From positions 124,001 to 188,000 of the forward strand of contig JBMNGL010000001.1 of the NCBI GenBank assembly GCA_050949825.1: DNA of 64,000 nt. The letters run 5' to 3'. Below, in pieces: positions 26,783-35,384 of this stretch (position 1 is the stretch's first letter; each line of letters begins with the position of its first letter). The DNA comes from DTU019 sp050949825 (lineage in GTDB: Bacteria > Bacillota > Syntrophomonadia > Syntrophomonadales > Syntrophomonadaceae). The notes beneath the pieces were generated by a model, which saw only the letters and a program-made list of their open reading frames with translations, ran no database searches and had not been told where the DNA came from. The position numbers and the translations under genes were made by a program.

Positions 26783-27967
26783 ATGATGAGAGCATGCCAA
26801 ACCACCCTGCTGCTGACCTTTCTGCTCATATACTGGTTAGCACCACTCAGCCTGGCCACAGCTGATCGAGATTGCTATCAGGTTGAGGCTGCCACTCTGG
26901 CCGCTCCGGGCACTATACCTGGATCAAACGTCGGTCAGGGGATTGATTGCCACCGGCTTTCGGTCGTTGGACCTTTGGCTCTCCCCCGGGTTGACGCCAG
27001 TATTCCAGAGGTTTTCCCTATCTTACAGGAAAATGATCTACGGGAAGCCCTGGGGAAATCCCTGCACAGCTTAAAACCATGTATAACCCTGCTCATTGCA
27101 GATTACCAGGCTGATGCGTATGCGGATTTAGCCCCGGCTATATTAACGGCGGTGGCTGGAATCGACCAACAATGCGGCCTGCCCAATGTGCTGCAGAATT
27201 GGCATTACCTGGGCAGCGAGCAGCAGATCGTACTGCACCTAAACTACCGCTATAGCGACCGGCAGCTGCAGCAGTTGCAAGGCCGGATAGATTTACTGTG
27301 CCGGGATACGCGCGGCAAGGATGATTATGCCCGCATACAGGCCTTTCATGATTATTTGGTCACCCATGCGGATTATTATGATGGCGATGTGAAACCCTTG
27401 GAGGTGTTTACTGCCTACGGGGCGCTGATTAATGGCCAGGGAGTATGCCAGGGATACTCGGAAGCCATGCACTTATTATGCCACCAGGCGGGGATAGATT
27501 CCCTCCTGGTTACGGGGCAGGCTATAATCGGGGGGCAGTGGCAAAACCATACCTGGAATATGGTTAAGGTCGGAGACGCATATTACCATCTCGATACCAC
27601 CTGGGATGATCCCCTTATTAACAGGAGTGGCACTCCCCTTTATACCTATTTTTTTCTTGATGATAAGGAAATGAGCCGGGATCATCAATGGGATCGAACT
27701 GCCTACCCGGCCTGTACAAAAGACACTTACAATTATTATGTGGCAAACAAACTGCTATTAGCTGATTATAACGAGTTCAGCAAACGGGTTCAACAAGCCT
27801 TGCAACAGCAAGTTCCAGATCTGGTTTTTAAAATCTCCTCTTTTGATATCGATGATTGCGCCGATCTCCGCCAATTGATACTGCAAAATGAACAGGTAAT
27901 ACAATTTTCATATCAGATTGACCGATTGCACGGGATTATAACAATATATAATATCCTTTACCGCTGA
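26783..27967 (+). CDS. Secreted transglutaminase-like protein
   Basis: An exported protein of about 394 residues. A signal peptide (MMRACQTTLLLTFLLIYWLA) is followed by an unrecognised region and a transglutaminase-like cysteine-peptidase core with the Cys in GQGVCQGYSEAM, the His in QNHTWNMV and the Asp in HLDTTWDDP, the complete Cys-His-Asp triad. Similar Clostridia proteins act on the cell surface but substrates are unknown. The start is uncertain: several ATGs between 26768 and 26786 lie in frame with no strong ribosome site; ATG 26783 is chosen because it gives the most normal signal peptide. Confidence 0.8.
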   Translation: MMRACQTTLLLTFLLIYWLAPLSLATADRDCYQVEAATLAAPGTIPGSNVGQGIDCHRLSVVGPLALPRVDASIPEVFPILQENDLREALGKSLHSLKPCITLLIADYQADAYADLAPAILTAVAGIDQQCGLPNVLQNWHYLGSEQQIVLHLNYRYSDRQLQQLQGRIDLLCRDTRGKDDYARIQAFHDYLVTHADYYDGDVKPLEVFTAYGALINGQGVCQGYSEAMHLLCHQAGIDSLLVTGQAIIGGQWQNHTWNMVKVGDAYYHLDTTWDDPLINRSGTPLYTYFFLDDKEMSRDHQWDRTAYPACTKDTYNYYVANKLLLADYNEFSKRVQQALQQQVPDLVFKISSFDIDDCADLRQLILQNEQVIQFSYQIDRLHGIITIYNILYR

Positions 27968-28126
27968 TTCAATTCGCGGTAAGGGAATGATTTTATTCCA
28001 ATTGGCCGGAAGAGCAGGGAAAAATACCTTTCCGCTTATCTGTCCGCAAAAACCAGGATTTATTATGCTCAAGTGGCGGCTGCAACCGGGTTGGATTAGC
28101 GGCCGCTACAGTCCGGGTCGGCTATT

Positions 28127-28786
28127 TCATAATCTGACTACCAGGGTTTTGGCGGCCAAATCTCCACAACGCTGCTGCAGCGGCGTTTTCCATATCAACA
28201 GCGCTCCTAGCAGGTAGAAAAACTGTATATCAATGATACGAAGCAGGTTGCGCAACAGGGCGCGGGGGATCCCCACTCGGGAGCCATTACTCTGTACCAC
28301 CTTTATTTGTGCCATAAGCTTGCCGGGGGTAAAGCCGAAAAAACCCTCGAAGGCAGAATAATATAATACCATTAGCCCAAAGACCGTCAAAGCCGCCATA
28401 CGCTGCTCAAACCAAAATGAAGCCGTTAACAGTTCCCCCCAGGTAAAGGTTATACTGGCCACCTGGGGTATCGTAAAACCAATGATGGCCATGATCAATA
28501 AGGAATCAAAGGCACTGGCTATAGCACGATGTACCACCCCTACCAATATTAATCCCTCATCAGTCACCTTCACATCCTGATTGATAACGGCTTCCCCGTC
28601 CAGCATACCTTCGTTTATCATCCACAGCAAACGGGATCCGCAGTAGCGGCAATAAAAATTGCCCTTTCGCCATACCCCGTGACATATTGGGCAATATTCC
28701 GGTTGCTGCACCGCAAAAGACCGGTAGCATTCCGGGCATTCTGTACAGCCCTCCGGTATTCTCTCTTTACAGAATGGACAGCGCAT
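28127..28786 (-). CDS. RDD-family membrane protein with zinc-ribbon N-terminus
   Basis: A 219-residue protein whose first 55 residues carry four CxxC knuckles (MRCPFCKERI, CTECPECY, YCPICHG, FYCRYCG), likely two zinc ribbons. The rest is an RDD domain with three or four membrane segments, opening VHRAIASAFDSLLIMAI and containing GFTPGKLMAQIKVV. RDD domains are widespread and mostly uncharacterised; transport roles are proposed for some. No partner gene is adjacent in the same direction. Confidence 0.8.
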   Translation of the reverse strand: MRCPFCKERIPEGCTECPECYRSFAVQQPEYCPICHGVWRKGNFYCRYCGSRLLWMINEGMLDGEAVINQDVKVTDEGLILVGVVHRAIASAFDSLLIMAIIGFTIPQVASITFTWGELLTASFWFEQRMAALTVFGLMVLYYSAFEGFFGFTPGKLMAQIKVVQSNGSRVGIPRALLRNLLRIIDIQFFYLLGALLIWKTPLQQRCGDLAAKTLVVRL

Positions 28787-28916
28787 TAGTCCTCAACCCC
28801 TCTCACCGGATTCATCCCGGGAAATAAGTGCGATAATATTAAGCCGAAATCCTATAAAAACCATGTAATTAGGCAATATTGATAGTAAGGAAACTATTTG
28901 CAAGGAGGCTTTCCAT

Positions 28917-29192
28917 GTGAACCAACTGGATCGTAAAAACAAATTTCTGGCCGCAGCTGATAGATCTATAATCGAAGCCTTAAACAGTGCTCAAGCTGCC
29001 CATCTCAGTGTACTGCAAGCCCAGGTCGGTCTCACCAGGCAGGAGATCGAGTATGCTCAAAACCAAATTCAGAAGGCTTTACATCAAATTTATCAAGCCC
29101 AAAGCTTTATCGATCCAGAAAGTACCCGCTTGTCCCAGGAGCTTCAGGCCGAACAAGATCGACTATTGCATGAGTATCAGCTATTCCTATAA
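28917..29192 (+). CDS. Small coiled-coil protein, unknown function
   Basis: A 91-residue, cysteine-free, Gln/Ala-rich protein predicted by its heptads to be nearly all helix (ADRSIIEALNSAQAAHL, then QEIEYAQNQIQKALHQIYQ). The start is GTG 28917, with a strong AAGGAGG nine bases before. The good ribosome site and standalone position support a real gene. No family is recognised. Confidence 0.6.
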   Translation: MNQLDRKNKFLAAADRSIIEALNSAQAAHLSVLQAQVGLTRQEIEYAQNQIQKALHQIYQAQSFIDPESTRLSQELQAEQDRLLHEYQLFL

Positions 29193-29538
29193 AGGCCTGC
29201 AGGACACAACTGAAGCTTGATTCAACGTGCGTTAAACCGTGCACCGGTTTTTGGCGCCTGCTTTTGGCATTATTTATATATAATAACACATTACGCCAGC
29301 TTTGATTCATCTCGCACAATAACATAATGCCTCTGTTATATTATAAAGCCGCCGATGGCATTAACGCCTGTCAACAAATGCCTTCGCTTGTTGACCACAT
29401 TACTGACAATACATATACCCATTAAGCTTCTGCATCTGCCCGACTTCAGCATCTGGTTTTTCCCCACTATCCCTCTGTATTATCCACCTGAACAAAAAGG
29501 AGCAGAGCCAACGCCCTGCCCCCCCCTGATGAGTCCGT
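29193..29538. other. Non-coding region
   Basis: No gene is supported. The only structure seen is an inverted pair GTCAACAA (29370-29377) / TTGTTGAC (29388-29395). The right part is the downstream side of the chemotaxis gene. Confidence 0.5.
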
Positions 29539-31023
29539 TTATAGAGTTTTTGCCACTCCGGTCAATTTTTCCGCCATTTGGGCCATTTCCATAACCGAAG
29601 CAGTAACTTCTTCAGTGGAAGCAGCCTGTTCCTGGCTTTGCTGTACCGTACCCTCAGAGGCTGCCACCGCTTCTTTGACGGTGCTGTCAATCTCTCGAAT
29701 CAATTTGCCAATTTCATCTGCAGTCTGTTTGGATTGATCAGACAGCTTGCGGATCTCTTCTGCTACCACCCCGAAGCCGCGCCCATGCTCTCCAGCCCGA
29801 GCCGCTTCTATGGCGGCATTTAAGCCCAGCATCTTGGTCTGGTCGGCCACGCTTTTGATGAAGCCCAGGATTTCACTTATACTGGCTGCGTTTTCCTGCA
29901 CTTCCTTGATATGTCCGGCCAACTGTCCTTCAGTATGGGTGATTTCCCCGGCTGATTCTGCTATGCCTTGCATGGCTTCAGCGATTTCCCCCGTGGTCAG
30001 ACTCAATTTGGCAGCCATTTCTTGTAGATCGCGCGCCAAATTACGCGGGGTGGTGATGCCAAATGTGCCTACCAGCTCTCCGCTGTCCTCATCGTAGAGG
30101 GGTATACCCAGCATGCGCATGTTGCCATACTTCTTAGTAGTAAGATCCAGTAATACCTTGCGCCGTGCTTTGATAGTTGCGGAACCGGTATCGCCCTCTC
30201 GCAAGGGGGTGCCCACCACAAACTCTTTGAGGTCAAACTTGTCCGAACCCATACGATGAGTCACCTTCTCCATATCAGTAACTCCCACCCAGGCACCTTC
30301 AGGCTGAGACTCAATAATAATGGGGGCAAAAATATCAAATGCCTTGGCCACCGGATGTAACTTGGGGACAAATACCCCATAGGCACCTGTCACTGCTTTA
30401 CGCTCATCATCATCTTCAAACAGGGGGTTGACCCAAACATACAAGCGGCTGCCATAGACCTTTTCATCTATAGCCTGGGTAACTGAGGTGCCATGATTTA
30501 TACAACGCTGAATGGGTCCGCCCTGCATAAACCGTTCCCCGACGCGAATACCAGGAATATCGATATTATGGTTTTCCACAAAATCATAGTGTTCCAAATC
30601 GGTGGCAAAATAGATAACTCCATCTCGACCATAGGTCTGCACCAAAAAAGGGGCCGTGGTGCAAAAAGCCACTTTCTTGCTGCGAGCACGGCTCAGAACC
30701 TTCTCATGTTCTTCAACAAAAGTCATCATCACATTGGCGGCGGTAGAATCCATCAAGGTAACGTGTGCCGGCTTGGCAGCCAAAACCTGTTCCCGTACCT
30801 GCTCATTGCCGGTAGCCTCAATTATCATTTCCAGGCCCGGTTGGCTGAGTAGCCCCCCTAAATCCGTAAAGACAGGAACCCCTAACTCCCGTGCCAGCTT
30901 GATTCCCGGGGCGTTCGGGTTCAGATCACAGATACCCAGTATCCGAAATGATTTGATATCGTGAAATGCTCCCAGGATGGTACTTCCCCCCATCCCTCCT
31001 CCTACTATAACGATGTGCGTCAT
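29539..31023 (-). CDS. Soluble chemotaxis transducer with N-terminal Rossmann fold and two tandem sensor domains
   Basis: A 494-residue cytosolic protein. Residues 1-145 are a Rossmann dinucleotide-binding domain (IVIVGGGMGGSTIL, then CDLNP at the second strand and IEATGNEQV), as in homoserine-dehydrogenase-like oxidoreductases. Two related sensor units follow: residues about 155-240 (GIRVGERFMQGGPIQRC) and about 255-335 (EFVVGTPLREGDTGS), which appear to be a tandem duplication. The rest is an MCP signalling domain with the conserved tip NAAIEAARAGEHGRGFGVV. No membrane segment is present. It may signal redox or nucleotide state to CheA. The start is ATG 31023 with GGAGGA six bases before. 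Confidence 0.88.
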   Translation of the reverse strand: MTHIVIVGGGMGGSTILGAFHDIKSFRILGICDLNPNAPGIKLARELGVPVFTDLGGLLSQPGLEMIIEATGNEQVREQVLAAKPAHVTLMDSTAANVMMTFVEEHEKVLSRARSKKVAFCTTAPFLVQTYGRDGVIYFATDLEHYDFVENHNIDIPGIRVGERFMQGGPIQRCINHGTSVTQAIDEKVYGSRLYVWVNPLFEDDDERKAVTGAYGVFVPKLHPVAKAFDIFAPIIIESQPEGAWVGVTDMEKVTHRMGSDKFDLKEFVVGTPLREGDTGSATIKARRKVLLDLTTKKYGNMRMLGIPLYDEDSGELVGTFGITTPRNLARDLQEMAAKLSLTTGEIAEAMQGIAESAGEITHTEGQLAGHIKEVQENAASISEILGFIKSVADQTKMLGLNAAIEAARAGEHGRGFGVVAEEIRKLSDQSKQTADEIGKLIREIDSTVKEAVAASEGTVQQSQEQAASTEEVTASVMEMAQMAEKLTGVAKTL

Positions 31024-31167
31024 TTGTTGTCCTCCTCCCGATGCTGCCCTTTCACTGGGCTGCATTCTCCATTTCCTCAACCAGCCTGGATGAAAATTAT
31101 AATCCGCTGCGTGAATAATTTCCGCCGGGTTTGACGAGCAAGCTCGTCATATTGAGCCAGTCTATGA

Positions 31168-31647
31168 TTAATGATGATAGGGCTCCTGACGTATAATCTT
31201 GAAGGCCCGATATAACTGCTCAACCAGGATTAACACCGCCATTTGATGCGGGAAGGTCAACCTTGATAGTGATATTCTCTCCTGGGCGGCCTGCTTTAAC
31301 TGCTCATCCACACCATAGGCCCCTCCCACCACAATATTGATCCGGGTTTTGCCACTAAGCATCCATTGCTGCACCCGGACCGCCAGTTCCGGCGAACTTG
31401 TCTTTCTTCCTTCAACATCGCAGAGCACCAGGTATTCTCCGGGGGCTAACAATTGCAGGATGCGTTGACCCTCTTTGTATTTTACCTGATCAATGTCATG
31501 ACTGCCGGGCCGGGCTGGGGACTTTTCCTCTAACCCGGTCAAAAGCTCAACACTGGTGTAGGGACCGAGACGCTTTATGTATTCCTGTATGCCCAACTGA
31601 TAGAATGGCTCCCGAATCTTACCCACCGATATAACACGCGTTTTCAA
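31168..31647 (-). CDS. rlmH: 23S rRNA pseudouridine-1915 N3-methyltransferase RlmH
   Basis: A 159-residue SPOUT methyltransferase that methylates pseudouridine 1915 of 23S rRNA using S-adenosylmethionine. The family opening KTRVISVGKIRE, the trefoil-knot glycine-rich segment GGAYGVDE and the C-terminal SRLTFPHQM and YRAFKIIRQEPYHH are all present and full length. An inverted repeat (TGACGAGC/GCTCGTCA, 31132-31149) lies just downstream without a T-run. Confidence 0.96.
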   Translation of the reverse strand: MKTRVISVGKIREPFYQLGIQEYIKRLGPYTSVELLTGLEEKSPARPGSHDIDQVKYKEGQRILQLLAPGEYLVLCDVEGRKTSSPELAVRVQQWMLSGKTRINIVVGGAYGVDEQLKQAAQERISLSRLTFPHQMAVLILVEQLYRAFKIIRQEPYHH

Positions 31648-32227
31648 TTTCCAGGCCCCCTGTAAACATGCATATTTTCGAAACTAAACCCTGCAACGGC
31701 CCTAACCTTTTCTCGCGCGTGTCATCATAGTGGCCAAAATGGCAACTTGCAAACGAAGCTTGCCATAACTTGATCCTGATGTCTGCTTCATCTCATATCC
31801 AGCCGTATGCTCTGAACCTCCAGGCTCATTACTGCCTTGGTTATTATCCAGGCTTGATAATAATATCGTTATATTTAAATCCTGCTTTAGTTCTGCAGCC
31901 GCCGTCGCGTTCATTGCCCCCCGGATAAGTCCTGCAAGAGCGCAAATATTGGCCTGCCCGTTGGGTATTGTCTCTAAAATTTTTCCCCGGCAATGCTGCC
32001 GTTTAGGCCGGCCTTCGTCCCCGGCCTGCTTTTGTTGCCTGCAACATATTGCAGGCGAACTCGATGTGACGATTGGCACAGCATGGCTTTTTTCCTGGTA
32101 TATAGCTTGCCGCTGCCAGTATAGGATTATGCCGCACCTATCAATGCATAAAAAAGAGGCCTTGACGACCTCCCTGCTATGAGAACATATTGTTATTTTG
32201 ACGGTGGGGGCTTTCCCTCTCTAATGG
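31648..32227. other. Region between rlmH and murA without a confident gene
   Basis: A 125-residue minus-strand reading frame (31702-32079) exists, but its GTG start has no ribosome site and its first 35 residues are not protein-like, so it is not called. The middle part (about 31702-31985) has fairly ordinary composition and could be a degraded gene. The right end holds the murA terminator at 32150-32172. Confidence 0.4.
32150..32172 (-). terminator. Rho-independent terminator after murA
   Basis: On the minus strand GAGGTC, loop GTCAA, GGCCTC (one U-G pair) is followed by six T residues. It lies 55 bp downstream of the murA stop. Confidence 0.75.
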
Positions 32228-33475
32228 CTACTCCACTGACTGCACTGTTGCCCCCAGGCTTTGCAGTTTTTCAGCCATCTTCTCATAACCGCGGAAGATG
32301 TGGTTGGCATTATCGATAACCGTTTCGCCCCGTGCGGCCAGGGCAGCCAGGACCAGGGCAGCACCAGCCCGTAAGTCGGTTGCTTTCACCCGGGCGCCGC
32401 ATAAGAACGGTTGGCCCTCCACAATGGCGGTATGGCCTTCCACTTTAATATTTGCCCCCATACGCTTCAATTCATCCACAATTTGGAAACGGTTCTCAAA
32501 CACATTTTCCACGATAACGCTAGCTCCCCGGCTGCGACACAATAATGCCATCATCTGGGATTGCATATCCGTAGGGAAGCCAGGATACGGCAGGGTCTTT
32601 ATATCGGCTGGCAAGATGGTTTCCCCGGCCCGCACCAGAATACCCTGATCACATTCCTCTACATAAGCCCCGATCTCCTGCAGCTTGGCAATCACCGGAT
32701 GCAGGTGGGTGGGGATAACATTTTGCACGGTGACTTCCCCGCCGGAAATGGCAGCCGCGATCATGTAAGTCCCGGCCTCGATCCGATCCGGTATAATCCC
32801 ATAACGGCAAGGCTTCAATTGCGAAACCCCTTCTACCTTAATCACATCGGTTCCCGCTCCTCTGATCCGCGCCCCCATGGAGTTGAGAAAGTTGGCTAAA
32901 TCAACAATCTCCGGTTCCTTGGCGACATTCTCGATCACGCTCACACCAGGGGTCCGGCTGGCCATCATCATAATATTCTCGGTGGCACCAACACTGGGAA
33001 AGTCAAGATATACCCTGGAACCGCCAGGTTTATGGGCCTTGGCGTAGATATAACCATGTTCAATCCGGGTAACAGCACCCAGTGCCTGTGCGCCCTTGAT
33101 ATGCAGATCCATAGGCCTGGAGCCGATATCGCAGCCGCCCGGAAGCGATATCACCGCTTCTCCCTGGCGTCCGAGCAAGGCGCCCATGAGCAGGTTTGAG
33201 GCCCTCAATTTCTTGGCCAGTTCATAAGAGGTAGTTTGACTGAGCAACCCCCCGGGGACGAAGATGGAGAGGCTTTGGTCCGGGTTCCACCTGGTATCAA
33301 CCCCAATTTCCTTAAGGATTTGGGTCATTACTTCTACATCACGGATACGGGGAAGATTGTCCAGTATCGTTTCCCCTTCAGCCAGAATGCTGGCCGCCAT
33401 CAATACCAGGCCGGCATTTTTTGCCCCGCTGATACGCACCTTGCCAAACAGAGGCGTACCACCAATTATAATCAT
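32228..33475 (-). CDS. murA: UDP-N-acetylglucosamine 1-carboxyvinyltransferase
   Basis: The first committed step of peptidoglycan synthesis: transfer of enolpyruvate from PEP to UDP-GlcNAc. The protein has two EPSP-synthase-like lobes, with the active-site cysteine in LPGGCDIGSRPMDLH and the opening IIIGGTPLFGKVRISGAKNA. The cysteine is Cys, so the enzyme would be expected to be fosfomycin-sensitive. The start is taken as ATG 33475, the usual family position (415 residues); a GTG at 33496 would overlap the upstream gene by 13 bp. The pair is probably translationally linked. Confidence 0.93.
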   Translation of the reverse strand: MIIIGGTPLFGKVRISGAKNAGLVLMAASILAEGETILDNLPRIRDVEVMTQILKEIGVDTRWNPDQSLSIFVPGGLLSQTTSYELAKKLRASNLLMGALLGRQGEAVISLPGGCDIGSRPMDLHIKGAQALGAVTRIEHGYIYAKAHKPGGSRVYLDFPSVGATENIMMMASRTPGVSVIENVAKEPEIVDLANFLNSMGARIRGAGTDVIKVEGVSQLKPCRYGIIPDRIEAGTYMIAAAISGGEVTVQNVIPTHLHPVIAKLQEIGAYVEECDQGILVRAGETILPADIKTLPYPGFPTDMQSQMMALLCRSRGASVIVENVFENRFQIVDELKRMGANIKVEGHTAIVEGQPFLCGARVKATDLRAGAALVLAALAARGETVIDNANHIFRGYEKMAEKLQSLGATVQSVE

Positions 33476-33483
33476 CTTATTGT

Positions 33484-34344
33484 TCAAACCTTGCACCCTC
33501 TAATCCATTCTTTTTCCAGGGCGGAAAATAATTGATCCTCAAAATATTCATAATTCACGCCCAGTGTTTTCTCTACCGCGCCATCAAAATAGTAACCGTT
33601 TCCCAGGTCATTTAGGATATTAAACAGGGCCGGTTCCCCATAGCGTTCGGCAATATATTCCACAATCTGTAATGACTGCCAGTAGGCCACGCTCTCATCC
33701 AGATTATCGAAATATTTATCTAGAATCTGCAGCGTATAGAGGTTTAATGGCCCGCCTTTGGCAGCAGGATGGGCAAACTCAAATCCAGTCAACTGTTTTT
33801 CCACATACTGGGCAACCCCTTCAGTCAGCCAGCGGGAGTGATTCCCTGCGGTGACTTCATCTACCATCAAATGAGCAAACTCATGATAAACCGGCCCCTG
33901 CTGTGAAAAGGCTTCCTGATTGGGTTCTGCCATCCATTCAGCCGGAGATAATACCCGAATGGTTCCTCCCCAGTATACCCCCATGGCCCTGGCACTCTTA
34001 TTCCATCCAAAACTTTTGGCCAGACTCGCGCTGTCAGGATAAATAATCATGGTGGTCCGCATCGGGGGCTGCTGCCCGAATAATTCACTGACCGACAGGC
34101 GGGCTTCTTCCGCCACCGCAGCTACCATAGGAGCATAAGCCTCATCAATCGGCAGATATTTAATGTCAAAATGCTCGCTACTCTTCATAACATATCTAAC
34201 CGTACTAAAACGGATTTCCTGTCTGACAAAAAACCTTTGCAGGGTCTGGCTGTTCTTAACCAGCACCAATACAATCAAGAATATAATTATTAAAAACAAA
34301 GGGGCCTTGACCCCATCAAGCTTACTGGTTAACAAAATTCCCAC
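33484..34344 (-). CDS. Membrane-anchored gluzincin metallopeptidase (Peptidase MA-like)
   Basis: A 286-residue protein with an N-terminal membrane segment (about residues 13-31) and an extracytoplasmic zinc-peptidase domain: HEFAHLMVDEVTAG with the second-half glutamate in RWLTEGVAQYVEKQ. This layout fits the peptidase MA family, whose substrates are unknown. It runs into murA with almost no gap, so the pair is likely one transcript, which hints at a wall-related task. Confidence 0.82.
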   Translation of the reverse strand: MGILLTSKLDGVKAPLFLIIIFLIVLVLVKNSQTLQRFFVRQEIRFSTVRYVMKSSEHFDIKYLPIDEAYAPMVAAVAEEARLSVSELFGQQPPMRTTMIIYPDSASLAKSFGWNKSARAMGVYWGGTIRVLSPAEWMAEPNQEAFSQQGPVYHEFAHLMVDEVTAGNHSRWLTEGVAQYVEKQLTGFEFAHPAAKGGPLNLYTLQILDKYFDNLDESVAYWQSLQIVEYIAERYGEPALFNILNDLGNGYYFDGAVEKTLGVNYEYFEDQLFSALEKEWIRGCKV

Positions 34345-34404
34345 TCCCCTCCGCTCATCATTATACTATGCTGGTCTTGGGGAATGACAAGTCAAATCCT
34401 GGAG

Positions 34405-35313
34405 CTACTCCTTTAAATATTCAGTTATTGCTACCCCTGCCAATGCTCCATCCCCAACTGCGGTGGCAACCTGACGCACCTTTTTGGAACAGATATCCCC
34501 GGCAGCAAAAACACCCGGCATGGATGTCCTGAGCTGTTCATCGACGACAATATAACCTGCAGCGTTATCTAGACGTTGTTCAAGGAATCCAATCGCCGGG
34601 ACCATGCCAATGCTGACAAAAACACCTTCTACCGAAATCTTCTCTGTCTTGCCATTAGTAACATCCTTAATAACAATTTGCTTAACCCCATTCTGATCCC
34701 CCGCAATCTCCTGCACCACTTTATTGATCTTAAGGAAAATACGCTCATGGCAGCGCATCCTTTCCAGGGAGGTTTGGTTGGCGCGAAAGCCTTCGCGGCG
34801 GTGTATCAGATAAACCTGGGAGGCAATATCCGCCAGGTACAAAGCTTCTTTAACCGCAGAATCTCCGCCCCCCACCACTGCTACCGGGCTGTTTTTAAAA
34901 AAGGCTCCATCACAGGTAGCACAGTAGGAAACCCCCCGACCCATGAACTCCTGTTCACCAAGCACCTGCAATTCTCTTCGCCTGGCACCGGTTGCTACCA
35001 GAACCGCCTGGGCTGCCAGCTCTTCAGAGCGTGTTTTAACCACAATCCCATCATCTGTCCGCTCCAAATCCAGGGCTTCATCATAACGGATTTCTGCTCC
35101 GCAATTCTCCGCCTGTTGCATAAAGCGGGCCATTAGCTCGCTGCCATTAATGCCTTCCGGAAAACCGGGATAATTCTCAATCAGGTCGGTGATTCCAGCG
35201 TTGCCTCCCACCATACTGGCCTCCAGCACCAGTGTGGATAATTTAGCTCGCCCGGTATAAATGGCCGCCGCCAACCCTGCCGGTCCGGCGCCGAGAATTA
35301 TTACATCATACAC
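34405..35313 (-). CDS. trxB: Thioredoxin reductase
   Basis: A 302-residue FAD flavoprotein passing electrons from NADPH to thioredoxin. FAD-binding GAGPAGLAAA is near residue 10, the redox-active disulfide CATC near residue 135, the pyridine-nucleotide motif VGGGDSAVKEA follows, and the C-terminal GVFAAGDICSK is intact. Low-molecular-weight type. The start is GTG 35313 with GGGAGG eight bases before. The cofactor preference of the pyridine site (HRREGFRA) points to NADPH. Confidence 0.95.
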   Translation of the reverse strand: MYDVIILGAGPAGLAAAIYTGRAKLSTLVLEASMVGGNAGITDLIENYPGFPEGINGSELMARFMQQAENCGAEIRYDEALDLERTDDGIVVKTRSEELAAQAVLVATGARRRELQVLGEQEFMGRGVSYCATCDGAFFKNSPVAVVGGGDSAVKEALYLADIASQVYLIHRREGFRANQTSLERMRCHERIFLKINKVVQEIAGDQNGVKQIVIKDVTNGKTEKISVEGVFVSIGMVPAIGFLEQRLDNAAGYIVVDEQLRTSMPGVFAAGDICSKKVRQVATAVGDGALAGVAITEYLKE

Positions 35314-35340
35314 GCCTAATGCCTCCCTTTAGTACATAAA

Positions 35341-35376
35341 TATAAAAACCCCGGCCGTTGAAGGCCAGGGTTTATA
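35341..35376 (-). terminator. Terminator after the M23 peptidase gene
   Basis: Minus-strand hairpin AAACCCTGGCC / GGCCGGGGTTT with a 6-nt loop and one mismatch, followed by TTTTATA. It lies 9 bp past the M23 stop and separates it from trxB. Confidence 0.8.
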
Positions 35377-35384
35377 GTGCGCCA

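Noticed and set aside
31702..32079. A 125-codon minus-strand ORF between rlmH and murA
   Set aside because: The start has no ribosome site and the first part is not protein-like; only the middle part has ordinary composition.
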